DNA of 64,000 nt from Cyathus striatus (taxonomy: Eukaryota; Basidiomycota; Agaricomycetes; Agaricales; Nidulariaceae): positions 6,634,001 through 6,698,000 of the forward strand of contig JAOVFP010000004.1 of assembly GCA_025738555.1 (NCBI GenBank), in the 5' to 3' direction. Below, one piece after another: positions 44,131-55,335 of the stretch. The notes under the pieces are model-generated. The model worked only from the letters and a program-made list of their open reading frames with translations. It ran no database searches and was not told the origin of the DNA. Made by a program: the position numbers and the translations under genes. Numbering within the stretch: the first letter of the stretch is position 1; every line of letters begins with the position of its first letter.

Positions 44131-44909
44131 CATTTCTTTTACTTGAAATACCCCATGTAGAGGACATAAGCAATATGTTACATATGTGTACTTATTATTG
44201 TTCCTTACATTTCTTTATGTATGTGGAGGCCTAGGGCACAGAAGAGAGGGAAATTGTTAGACACCCAATCTTTTACAGCCAAGAGGAGAGAAGCCCTATC
44301 ACACATGTGGTTATCTGTATATCTGTACCACCATACAAATTATCATGGTAGTGGAGTAAGTATCTAAAGTGATAACATGAAATATATCAATTAGAAAGTT
44401 AAGAAATTGTAACAGTAATAAGAAACTAGAATGCAAAATGTAGTGCATGTATGTGTTGGAGCCTTACTCCTATTGACAGAATATGAGATATTTCATAATC
44501 ATAACTAGAGATGTAATAAAATGACAAAGTAAAAACCATAATATTTAGTTTGAGTATAAAACATAATGAGGTTATTATGATGGTATTGAACATTTTGGAC
44601 ACATTTGACAACCTGACAAGTAAAGACACCTGGTGAAAGATTCTCACATGGATAACAAATGTGAAAGAATAATGATTATGTGATTCCATGTCACATCATA
44701 CTTACATATCTCAGTTATTAGATTATCATGATTCTTGCATCAGCCATTGGTTATTCTTGTAACTTCCAACATATATTACATGATTACATGACAGCTGTCT
44801 ACATTTATTGAAAAGAGAGGTTATAAAAACTATCTTCACTCTTCAATCAATTTCACACAATGATGTGTTCTATATTAACATTCAAGCTGATCTTTTCTAA
44901 GATAAATTT
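44131..44909. other. Non-coding AT-rich spacer
   Basis: No gene or repeat recognised; a minus-strand frame at 44426-44689 has no recognisable pattern. Confidence 0.4.
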
Positions 44910-46990
44910 TTGTAATTTGCCTTGGAGTTGATGAAACCAATCATATATCTCTGCTATCTGTTAACTATGGCTTTATACCTTCTCTTACACATGCCCATGA
45001 ATGACAGAAATTTCAACTTTGCACTTCTGAAGGCAATTGTATCTGCTGCCTTGGTTAATTCTACAAAGTTTGACAAAGCTGCCATCATATCTGATATATT
45101 AGCTGATGTTCAAACAGTAGAAAAAGCAGCTTTTGTTGTTGAACTTGTAACTTAAACATTCATCTGCTGTCCTGTCTGTTTCTGCACATACAAACTGGAA
45201 TCTGGATCAACTCCTCCTATTCAGAAAAGTGCTCTTATCAGTCTACCCCAGTTAGTAGTATATATGGTGCTTCTTTACAATCACACAAGGGACTGATCAG
45301 AGTTTTTTTACCAAGATTTTAAGGAATGGGTTGGAAGTCTTTATTCTAGGCCAGAGATAGAAAGTTATCTTGACTGGAATTATTTTAGTGGTGATGATGA
45401 CACAATACATGATATTTGGAATGAATCCAAGTTTAAAAAGTTCTGTGGGCCTAATGGGAAACTATTCATGGAGAAAGAAGAAATTAGCCAAAGGCAATTA
45501 CTATCTGGTCTCAATTGTAATAGTTTCTATTCTTGGGGTATGAAAAAATGAAGTAGTTTTAGCACATAAATTTCTTTGGACAAGTACAGACATGTCTGTC
45601 AGAAGTAACAAGAATAAAGGAGGGTGATTGAGAGAATAGAGTGTGATATGGAGCAAAGAGAGGGTGATAAAGGAGCAAGAACTCAAACACAGACACAGAC
45701 ACAGATACAAAATGGGAGGAAACTTGTTCTCAACTACCAAGTTACAGAGTGTTTATATACTGAGTGTGTCTACCAAAGTCCAACCAAAGTCCTGTAACTA
45801 AGGTAACTGACAGCTGTCAATCTGTTAATCACATATCTGTCAATCAAGTATCTGTCAATCACAGAACTGTCAATCAAGGATCTGTCAATCAAAGATCTGT
45901 CAAGTATGACAGATGACAAGTGACAGCTGTCAAAGAAGCTGTGCAACCCAGAATATCTAACAATGTCATGACCTTCATCTATAGTGGGGGTGAAGAAAAA
46001 GAATAGCTTGTATCAGCAACTGTTAACTATGTAAGTGATGTATCAATGAAAATAGCTTAATGTTTATCTTTATTTCCTGCAGCACATACAACATTGCTGG
46101 TTTGATACAGAAGGCTCCATGCTTTCATGAAGATAGCAACAAGAACCAAGAAGCAGAGTCTGAGAAGATATTTAGACATTCAATATATATACTTAAAGTT
46201 CAGCAACAAGATGAAGTGCATCAATTATTTGAAACTGCTACTAAATCAGCTATAGGCAAACTGAAAAAGGCAGCTCTAGTCACAATCTGTATGATAAGGC
46301 TTTCCCACATTCCATGAGAAGGAAAAAATGTTTCTGAACTTCAAGTTAGCATACATGAAGCAGTAAGTGCTAAGTCAATCTAAATGCCAACTTTATGAAA
46401 TGTACACCTTTTTATAGAAGGAAGGAGGGCATTTCAGATGAATTCTATAAAGTAATCCAGAAAAAAACCCTAAGTATACAAGGGTGTTGGGTAAGAATAT
46501 ATTGAAAGACATTCAAAATGACATGGCAAAAACATGTTTGCCTGGTTGGTTTTCAAAAGGGCTAGCCCAACCTAGTGAAGCTTCCTCCAGTAAATTTTCT
46601 ATAGATCAATGGAGAGCATTCTGTTTTGTAAATCTACCTGTTACTTTGATCTGGCTATGGGGTCCTATAGATTCTGATAGTAGAGATCACCATATGCTGA
46701 ATTATTCATGAACTTGGTCACAGCTGTTAAGATTGAAACTAGCCTCTCAGTACTGATCAAAAACATACTTCCTCTCACAACAACCTTAAATTTTTACTCT
46801 TACAAGGATGTGCAAGAAGTGAGTGAGCATGTTGTATTATAATTTCTCTAGCATTACACTTCCCAATTAGGATATTCAGAATGCAAAGTACCATTTGACC
46901 TTCATATGTGTTTAACACTAGGACTTGTTCTTTCTGAAATCCAGGTATTCAAATAGACTTTTTAAGATCTCTTGGAAAAATGGGTCTTCA
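44910..46990 (+). pseudogene. Plavaka-type (CACTA-like) transposase pseudogene, split by LTR-A
   Basis: Plavaka transposases are CACTA-superfamily DDE enzymes abundant in Agaricomycetes. Blocks in order: a hydrophobic-to-helical start (FALLKAIVSAALVNSTKFDK); TFICCPVCFCTYKLESG (about 45155), matching the family's C-x-x-C zinc-knuckle-like motif; EWVGSLYSRPEIESYLDW (about 45325-45375), the YSRP motif; HDIWNESKFKKFCGPNGKLF; then LTR-A at 45597-45962; DSNKNQEAESEKIFRHSI (46060-46320); and DMAKTCLPGWFSKGLAQPSE, FSIDQWRAFCFVNLPVTLIW, WGPIDSDSRDHHMLNY (46484-46710), the conserved 'LTADQW...C.INL.ITL..LWG...' region, with HYTSQLGYSECKVPFDLHMC further on. Multiple stops and missing central sequence (including first Asp regions) show it is dead. 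Confidence 0.78.
45597..45962 (-). mobile_element. Solo LTR, family A (longest copy), with ATGTC duplication
   Basis: 366 bp, TGTCAGAAGTAACAAGAA to AGAATATCTAACA, perfect ATGTC duplication at 45592-45596 and 45963-45967. It is long because the CTGTCAATCA array is expanded: units at about 45837-45905 include four CTGTCAATCA copies plus variants (CTGTTAATCA, CTGTCAAGTA). Confidence 0.93.
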
Positions 46991-47969
46991 TTGTAATAAT
47001 AATGAAGACTATCTGACATGAGTAAATCAATATCACCAGATGTTGACTGCAGGTAAGTTCAACTGTAATCCAGTATTAGGTGGATCCATGTTATCATTCT
47101 CTTTAGAGTTGATAACCTCTGCTTTGTAGTCTGTGAGCTCAAGATTCAGTAAGTCTGTTTGTTCATATTTAGAAAAAGTTATGAATCAGGCATGTATTAA
47201 ATCTATGAGCATTATTGAGAATATAACAATAAAATATATGTAGAATTTCATACAAAAATTGGTTGCCATACAGATTTATGAAAAAATTCTGAATTTGGAC
47301 ACACATTTGTCCTAGAACCTATCAGAAAACTTATTCTAATTGTGTTCTGTGTTCCTATCTTATCACATATTCTGAAATTTCCCTGGTAACAGATCTTGAA
47401 TTTGATCTTTTATCACATCTTCACTCTGATTTAAAATATAATCAAGAATATGTCATTCACCCCGATTTATGTACAGATTGTAAATATAACAATTAAAAAT
47501 ATTGATTACCTACTCACAGGGCTACTCACAGGCCACTCATATTCACTCACAGGGCTACTAACAGCCACTCACTACCCACTCAATCCCCACTCTGTTCCTC
47601 ACTCAATTATTTTAGACTCCTTCTGATCTCTTTCAAAATTTGACAACTAAGTATATAATTATGATTATTACTATACCTATTACTAATATACAGTTTAAAT
47701 ATACTAATAGAACAACCTATATATACTAATACAACATAATACCTATAGTACACAAGAAAGTAAGTAACAAAATGAAATGGCAATAAATAGCAACACTACA
47801 GAAAGCAGGACAATAGTGGCAGAATGAGAGGGGCATCATGGTGGATTATCAATATGGCATTGACAACATGGAGGATGAAGATAGTGGTGACAATGATTCC
47901 ATTATGTATAGATAAGAGGAAAGCTGGAAGGTGGTTGGGAGATATGCTATCTACATAAAGAAGACAAGT

Positions 47970-49380
47970 AAGGCAAAGAAATGAGAATAAAGAGATAAGT
48001 GAAAAGAAGGAGGGAGGGAACAAGAAGGTGCATAGCCTGATCACTTGCAAGACAAGAGTAAGAGGGATAGTGCAAGGAGAGGAAAGTTTGCTCTTGTCAC
48101 TTACAAGACTAGAAAAAGAGAGGAAGAGAATGCAAGGGAATGAGATACTTGCCCTTGTCACTTGTAAGATGAGAATGAGAGAGAATGAGAGGGTGAGAGT
48201 GGGCAAGAGGGCAAGAGAGGGCAAGAGGGTGAGAGTGGGCAAGAGAGAAGATATGCTCACCTTTGTCACTTGTGAGATGAGGGAGGGAGATGATGCTTGA
48301 TATTGTTACTTGCAAGATGAAGTGTGGGGATATAAAGGAAAGGGGAGAGAGGGGAGGGATGGTAGGGTTGGTGAGACATGGTGTGGTGTGGTGTCAGAGT
48401 CAAGACAATAGGTATGGAAGGAGGAAGAGAGAGGGTGAGAGTGGAAGAAGACATTCATTCTCATCACTTGCAAGACAAGAGCCAGGTGTTAGAATTTCAT
48501 CACTTATCTAATCTTTTATCTAATCTCTATCTTATCTATGTCATGTGATTAGTCACATGACCTACAATGCGGACACCATGCATATCAACATACATTACTC
48601 ATCATGACTGTGGGCACAGTTGCACAGTTCGGCCATACATAATACATGAGTTCTTAATGTAGAAGCACAGTAAACATGTGTTGTAGTGTAGGTTACTTAC
48701 ATGCGATTACTTCATGGTTCTTTTCTATAAATACGGTCTTTCTAGTTAGTAGTTTGTTATTCTTGTGCTAGTTTATTCCAGACAAGCAATAAGATTCACT
48801 TTTACTTCTTATTCGAGTGTTTGAGTTCAACTTCGAGCATTTAGCTTGTCTGTCGCTAACACCAGGGTGAAGGGGGAGAGGGAGAGAGGGGAGGGAGAGA
48901 GAGAGGAGAGAGGGACAAGATGGCATAGTAATGCATACTACTCATCACTTGTAAAGTGAGAGGTAAGAGTAGGGAGAGAACAATGAGAGAGTGCTGTTCT
49001 TCATAGTGTTGTTGGCTCAATGCTATGTTTATCACTTGCAAAATGAGGGGAAGAAGAAGAGGAAGAAGATAATGATGCAACTCTAGTCCCTTATGAGATG
49101 AGGAGAGGAAGAAAGGGAGTGCAAGAGGTAGTGCTTATCAATGATCCTATGCATGATATTATTCATGTTACTTCCTAGATGAGGGAGGGGAGACATGGGG
49201 GATGAGGAAGAAGGATGAAGGAATTAAGGTGACAAGATGAAGCAAGAGAGAAGAGAGAGGTTGGGAGAGAGGGAGGTTAGGAGAGAGGAGGAGGAGAGAG
49301 GGAGGGGATGAGACAGCACTTGTCATTTGCAAGAAGCACCTGTCACTTGCAAGATGAGACAAGGGGGTGAGTGGAGTGAG
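47970..49380. repeat. Purine-rich minisatellite with 'cttgtcacttgYaagatgag' core
   Basis: Repeated units with cores such as 'cttgtcacttgtaagatgag' (48155), 'ctttgtcacttgtgagatga' (48260), 'gttacttgcaagatga' (48305), 'catcacttgtaaagtgagag' (48943), 'tatcacttgcaaaatgagg' (49030), 'gtcacttgcaagatgaga' (49340), separated by GA-rich filler of 60-130 bp. Interrupted by LTR-B at 48487-48861. Confidence 0.7.
48487..48861 (+). mobile_element. Solo LTR, family B, with CCAGG duplication
   Basis: 375 bp, TGTTAGAATTTCATCACTT to CTGTCGCTAACA, perfect CCAGG at 48482-48486 and 48862-48866. Contains ttctataaatacggtc (TATA) at about 48722 and the palindrome tcatgtgattagtcacatga (48541-48560, one mismatch). 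Confidence 0.92.
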
Positions 49381-50079
49381 GAGAGGGAGGGTTCAATAGA
49401 CAAAGAAAGAGGGAGGATGAATGAAGGAAAAGGGAGAACACTCATCATTGTGGTAAGTGATGATGATGAAGCATGCAGCAGTGGCAGTGTGCATGACACA
49501 TGACATGGCATTGAATTAATGGCCAATACTATTGAGTGTGGGTTAATGCTGCAAGTGTTTAAAATGATTGGGTAGGGAACAGAGTGGGAACAGAGTAGGT
49601 AGTGAGTGGCTGTGAGTGGTCCTGTGAGTGGATATAAGTGGCCAGTGAGTGGCCCTGTGAGTGGAGTAATTAACATTTTTTATTGTCACATTTACAATCT
49701 ATTGATAAATCAGGGTGAGTAACATATCCTTGATAATATTTTAAATCAGAGAGAAGATGTAATAAAAGGTTAAATTCAAGATCTGTTATCAGGGAAAATT
49801 TAGAATATGTGAGAAGATATGAACATCTAGCACACCTAGAATTAGTACTTGGATAGAATCTAGGAACAGATATGTGCTCCAATTCAGAATTTGGTTATAA
49901 ATCAGTATAGCAACCCAATTTTTGTTAGAAATTCTAAATATGACTCATTATATTTTCAATAATGCTCATGAATTTGATATGTGCCTGATTTATAGTTGTT
50001 TTCTAAATATGTACATGAATCAGTCAAATGTTCTATTTATGTGCTAATTTTAATTGTTAATTATATCAGGTTGTACTAT

Positions 50080-51016
50080 AGTTACTCTGATCCAATTTGA
50101 CCTTGTCGAGAACAGTTATCTATGGCACAATGAGCAGGTTCCATAATAATGCCATCTACAACAACCATATTTACAAGTGCTAAATTCTTATTTAAGCTTT
50201 CATTTGGACTTCAATCAACATTCATTACATTTTGAGAATTATATTTTGCTTCAGCAGCATTTCTAGCTACTCTATCTGCATTATTACCTGTTAATGCAGG
50301 TATATTTTGGTTTTCATTTACTTGTACTACTGCAGCTGGATCATCAGGTGTAATTATGTCAGCATTAGCTTTGTATCTCTGTGTACATTCACTGCAGTAG
50401 TGATTTTCTGCACTTTATATGATATCTTCTCCCAAATGTGTAAATGCATATCTAGTTACATTATCAATTTTTGTTACATCAGCTATTTCAAAACAGTATT
50501 AGAACTCAAGGCAACTTGTCAAATAGATTTCTGTACAAATGCTTGCCAAGCTTGCTGATGTGAAATTACCTTGGATTCTCCTCTATTTATAATAAATATT
50601 GTATTTCAAAATTCTGAAAATGCAGATGCAGATGCATGAAAGCTGTATATTGCATTTACAATAGCAGATGAGAATTTACTATCAACCCAAACTTGTTTTC
50701 CCACTTTAAGGTACTTTTCCAGATTTAAATATATTCTGTCTCATTGTGCAGAGTTGAATGGATTAATTACACTTTTATGGTTTGCATAATAAATTGCTTT
50801 GCAAGAGCTATATTTGCCACTGAGAACATGAGAATTCAAATATTGTTTGATGTCTTTAATCAATAAAATATGTGGAACATCATGAGACTGAGATTTTTGA
50901 CTTAATGACCTTCTAAAACAATTGCAATTATTATATTCTGTATGTGCAATGCAAATTAAAAAGATGAGGACCTGACACTGACCCACATTCTCAGTGAAAT
51001 CCAGTGAGATTCTCAT
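50080..51016 (-). pseudogene. KDZ transposase, copy 3 (middle part only)
   Basis: Reading leftward: [52 protein letters not shown] (typical F.ASA.A..EFWN), WQAFVQKSI-stop-QVALSS, then RVARNAAEAKYNSQNVM and the CxC6 start MVVVDGIIMEPAHCAIDNC. The TGA (50519) is at the same position as in copy 2, where arginine is expected. The catalytic half is missing: the left side runs into the fold-back arm at about 50040. Confidence 0.8.
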
Positions 51017-51064
51017 GAGACTCTCTGATACTTCAGTGAGAATTCAGGTTAATTTTAGTGATAG

Positions 51065-52439
51065 TGTGGAGGAATTAACTCGTTGACGTGCAGCAGGCAT
51101 CACACCTGACTATATTGAATAACTACAATAACCCTAGACGAGAGTAGTTAGAACTAGAGACGGCTAAGAGAACTTAGCTTATTGGTTTGAGATTGTTGTC
51201 GATGCTTCCTATTTGACTTGGTAACTCAGAAACTCAGTATACGCACGCAGAGAATAGCCAGAAAGGGAGGTGAAATTCTTCTTAGGTGAAACCTAGGATA
51301 TATACATAGATGGCAACAACGAAGGGATAACGCACGTGTGCTCTCACGTCGTCATTGCCCAGAAATGATAAGGTATGCGATACCATATAAAATAGAAAAA
51401 CAACGGAACATTCCAAAGGTATAGTAATCATGGTAAGGTAAGAGAAAAAGGCCGTGGTTGTAAAAAGGAATGTAATAGAACTTACCACCTCGAATACTCC
51501 TGCCACCAACGAACGATGATGGCGGCTCTCGCTTGACGTGACCACGAAATACGACGTTGGAGCAATGAAGATGACAGGCTACTCTCCCCAGAAGTAGCCA
51601 CACAGTGGACGAAGCTGCAGCTCAACGTCGCGTAAATGGTGGCGGGGCACTCTGACATCATATGTTCGTGATCGGAATATTCGGGGGGGGGGCAGTGACG
51701 AAGGAAAAGGCTAGATGTAAATCGTAACATAACAAAAGAGGGTGAAGATAACGGATAAAAGAAAAGAAAAGGTGATCGAGAAGGAATTTGAATAAGAAAA
51801 TGAACGGAATATATATCAACCCGACGCCTCGACCCAAGTCCCTTATCCTTCCACCAGTGAGAACATAGCAAGATGAGGGTAAAGACCCAGTCATCGTGCC
51901 TCGGCGTTCGAAACACCGGTCTTGAAGACCAAACGAGTGTCTTGCTGAGAAAGAGGGGTCTTGAGTGGGTTTACAACCCTAAGCCCTAGCGTATTGCATT
52001 GTCTGAGGGGCGCATTGTGCCAAGAAGGTCTGAGTGTCGTCCAGAAAGGCCTTGTGGGCATGTACCAGAAGCCTAGAGAACAAGAGAAAAGGTAAAAGCA
52101 GAGGGTAATATGAGAAGTAAGGAGTGAGTGGAACGTGTTGTAGCATAGGCGAGATGCAACAGTGCATATGCGTGTCACGTGTTGTTTGGCATTGGCTTCC
52201 CAATATTTGGTAGTGCTGCGCCGCATCTCTAAGTCCACACACAGAATGAGAATATAGAAATCCGAATGCACTGTTTGCACAGCGCGTCGTAAAACCAAAG
52301 TAAGCGGATAGAAATGAGTAGATATAAAGTTAGAGTACGTAGAAATAGGTAATTAAAGATAAATGATAAAAGAAATGAAGTAAGTTTAATTATAAGTATT
52401 ATACTGGGTTACACCAGTATACCATCTACTTCCTCCACA
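51065..52439 (-). mobile_element. Solo LTR, family C, with ATAG duplication
   Basis: 1375 bp bounded by TGTGGAGGAA and TTCCTCCACA, inverted relative to 3044-4412. ATAG flanks both ends (51061-51064, 52440-52443). It splits a 'cagtgagagtctcac' subterminal repeat array next to KDZ copy 3. CpG-rich compared with its surroundings. Confidence 0.75.
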
Positions 52440-53060
52440 ATAGTACTGAGAATGTAGAGAGAGTTTACTGAGAATTTACTGAGACTACACTGATAAAATG
52501 AACAATTTTCATCTCACTAAAATCTCACCAAATTCTCATTGAGTGAGAGTCTCAGAGAGTTTAGTGATACTATAATGAGATGAATCTCAGAGAGTCCAAT
52601 GAGAATCTCCTGATAGTAAGTCACTGGACTCTCAGTACATTCTCTGACATTGAACTCTGTTGTCACAAGTTCCCACACAACATTAGTACATATCAAAAGT
52701 CATGTGATCATGTGAAATGGTCCATGTATAGTCCATGCATTTTCTGTATCTATTTTTGGCTCATTCACATAATGTCACATGACATGGTCTGTGTGCTGTG
52801 ACATAGTCCATGCATTTTCCATATATGTTTTCAGCTCCTTCACATAATGTCACATGACATCAGTATATTGCACTCTCCCACAGTTATCACTGAACTCTCA
52901 CTGAACTCTCACTAGACTATCGAGAGTTCAGTGAGAGTCTCACTAAAGTCTCACTAGACTATCAAGAATTCAGCAAAACTCTCACTGAACCTCTCACTAG
53001 ACTATTGAGAATCCAGTGAGAGTCTCACTACACTATTAGTAGGGCACCTGGACTCTACTT
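52440..53060. repeat. ACTGAACTCTCACT / AGTGAGAGTCTC subterminal arrays
   Basis: Units of 10-12 bp ('cactgaactct', 'cactagactat', 'agtgagagtct') fill 52440-52640 and 52880-53045. The first part, with 51000-51064, belongs to the array next to KDZ copy 3; the second, starting at CACTCTCCCACAG (52871), is the left subterminal array of KDZ element 4. Confidence 0.7.
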
Positions 53061-53096
53061 GAATTCCACTGAACTCAGATGCCTAAGCTGCACCTA

Positions 53097-53720
53097 GACT
53101 CTATTATCACAGTTGTAACATGTTTCCCACAGTCATCACACTTGTCACACATGTATGAAAGTGTGACATGTTGGAAAATGTTGGATAAAGTGTGACATAT
53201 TATCAAAAGTGTGATATGTGTGACATGTTGGAGTGAAAAGCATAGTGTGACATGTGTGACATATTGAAAAATATTGGAAAAAGCGTGACATATGTGACAT
53301 GTTGGAAAATATGTGACACATCTTGTCACATTTGTCACAATGTAACAGTACACCAAAAGTGTGACAAGTGTGATGGCTATGATATGTCATACATGTCACG
53401 CTTTTCCAATATGTCACACTTTCCCCACGCTTGTCACGATTTTTCCAACATTTTCTGACATGTCACACTTCCACACTTCTTACAGTCATCAAACTTGTCA
53501 CACATGTGTGATAGCGTGACATGTGTGACAAGCGTAGGAAAAAGTGTGACATGTTTGGAGAAGTGTGGCAAGTGTGATGGTTATGATATGTAATACTTTT
53601 CTAAATATGTCACACTTTCCCACGCTTGTCACACATGGCACACTTCTTCCCCAACATTTTCCAATATGTCACGCTTCTCCCAGCATGTCACACTTTTCCC
53701 ACGCTTGTCACGTATTTGAA
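53097..53720. repeat. TGTCACA / TGTGACA array inside KDZ element 4
   Basis: About 45 copies of 'tgtgacatgt', 'catgtcacgct', 'tgtcacacttt' spaced 8-15 bp, often as TGTGACA..TGTCACA pairs. 53305-53720 is nearly the same as 63385-63760 in the same orientation; 53078-53170 matches 64000-63925 and part of 63780-63806 in inverted orientation. Probably a separate element's ends nested here. Confidence 0.75.
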
Positions 53721-54239
53721 CTTTTTATATCTACAATGATTTTTCAGCTGCTGATCCAATATTCTCATTTTGTAAAATTGAAATTCAAGTTCATTTATAT
53801 AAGATTTTACAATACATTGGACAAAGTCAATTCAAGTGTCCAATCCATATATCTTTTTATGGGAAAGTGAAGGATGGAACTTTGCTGGTCAATATTATGA
53901 GTTATTAAATGGTACAAATCAGCAAGTAGAATGGAATATGAATACAAATAAAAATACATATTGTAAGATTTTATTTGTAAGTTACAATTTATTTCAAAAG
54001 TAGTGCATAACTTAATTGGAATTTAGAATGGTTTTGGCACAGCACAAACATTAAATATATCTAATGTTCCATCAGGTTCCAATGAAGGTGCTTCAACATC
54101 TTCCACATCTAAGTTAAGAGATACAACTATTGGCAAGTATTCATTTCTGAAAGTACAAGACAAGTAGCTACTTACAATAACAAAACACTTGTTATAACTT
54201 CTGATGAACATAATATATGAGAGTTGACTAGAAAAGCAT

Positions 54240-54597
54240 TTGAAACACTCGGACAGGAAGGAATTATGGCATGTGCTAAAGAACAATGAACTGTCTAGTG
54301 ATTCATCAAGTGATTCATCTAGTGAATTATCCAGTAGAGTACCAAATACAAATCAATCAAATCAAACTGAAAAACTAATAGTAAATATGGTTGTTATAGA
54401 TGGCATAATTATGGGCCCAAGACATTGTGCATATGAGAACTGTAATAATAGTTTAGAGATGAGAAAGCAGGTGTATTTTGTATATATCATCAAGCTATAC
54501 ATGTTCACTTATGTTATATAAAATCATGTAACAATTCCAAAGAACAAAACTCTAAAACATGTATTAATCATCAGTTATAATGGCACAACCATCTTGT
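54240..54597 (+). pseudogene. KDZ transposase, copy 4 (CxC6 region only)
   Basis: Reads Ser-rich SSDSSSDSSSELSSRVPNTN, MVVIDGIIMGPRHCAYENCN, then after a +1/-1 shift near 54472 VFCIYHQAIHVHLCYIKSCN, TCINHQL-stop-WHNHLV, aligning with copy 2 (VFCTEHRILHGHLCHIADCD ... HLIRF). It stops where LTR-A begins at 54598. Upstream (53930-54240) may contain further remnants; the catalytic core is absent. Confidence 0.78.
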
Positions 54598-54875
54598 TGT
54601 TAGATATTCTGGGTTGCACAGCTTCCTCGACAGCTGTCACTTGTCACCTGTCATACTTGACAGATCTGTGATTGACAGATACTTGATTGACAGATTTGTG
54701 ATTGACAGATTGACAGCTGTCAGTTACCTTAGTTACAGGACTTTGGTTGGACTTTGGTAGACTTACTCGGTATATAAACACTCTGTAACTTGGTAGTTGT
54801 TAATAAGTTTCCTCCCCCATTTGTGTCTGTGTCAGTGTTTGTGTTTGAGTCTTTGCTCCACTATCACCCTCTTTG
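54598..54875 (+). mobile_element. LTR family A, 3'-truncated
   Basis: Starts TGTTAGATATTCTGGG, has both TGACAGCTGTCA palindromes with three TGATTGACAG-type units, a TATATAAACACTC box near 54772 and the leader, but diverges after 'atcaccctctttgt', lacking CTTCTGACA. The right target duplication is therefore missing. Confidence 0.85.
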
Positions 54876-55335
54876 TGCATGTCAACCTTCTCAGTTATGC
54901 CTTTCCACCTCTATGTAGATTTTTCCTTCTGTTACTTCATTTCCACCTTTTCCCAAGACTCACTTTCTTCACTTTTCTCACTTCCTAGACATATTCATAT
55001 TTCTTATCTTGTTTTGATTTTCATTGCACCTCTGATGGGTTATATCAAGTGCATGGACTTATATCACAAATATATAGCTGAATGTAGTAGCTATTTATTG
55101 TATCATAATGACAAGTTGTAAGATAACTTTAGAAACTCTCCAAAAAAAAAATGTATATATTTCACTTTATATGCATATTTGAGAAATGAGAATACAGTGA
55201 GAGTAGTCTCACTGGGACTACTGATTGTGTAATGAGACTCTTACTAAATTCCTGATAGTATGGTGAGATTCTCACTGGATTCTCAATAGTCTAGTGAGAG
55301 TCTAGTGAGAGTCCAGTGATAACTGTGGGAGAGTG

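Larger units (their letters stand above)
47150..50040. mobile_element. Fold-back structure: inverted arms of about 440 bp around a 2-kb repeat core
   Basis: 47150-47600 and the reverse complement of 49590-50040 align at roughly 80% by eye through 'atgagcattattga-aatata', 'acagatcttgaatttgatc', 'acatcttc-ctctgatttaaaatat', 'actcacagggc-actcac' and 'ccactcactacc'. The right arm, minus strand 49882-49670, is open (VPRFYPSTNSRCARCSYLLT, ITDLEFNLLLHLLSDLKYYQ) and the left arm is a decayed version, so a coding segment was inverted-duplicated. Inner arm parts carry 'cactcacagggc' repeats. The core holds the purine-rich minisatellite and LTR-B. Confidence 0.6.
52871..55335 (+). mobile_element. KDZ element 4: 2.5-kb deleted element with perfect 22-bp terminal inverted repeats
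   Basis: CACTCTCCCACAGTTATCAC-TG at 52871-52892 and its exact reverse complement at 55314-55335, both followed inward by 'gaactctcac/ggactctcac' repeats (right array 55190-55313). Inside are a TGTCACA array, a KDZ CxC6 fragment and a truncated LTR-A. The CACTC..CCAC ends match elements 1 and 2, supporting a common terminal consensus. No target duplication is evident. Confidence 0.75.

Noticed and set aside
43559..44146. His/Cys-rich open frames of 120-195 codons resembling zinc-finger proteins
   Set aside because: They appear in several overlapping frames of the TGTCACA array and encode only repeats of the DNA word.
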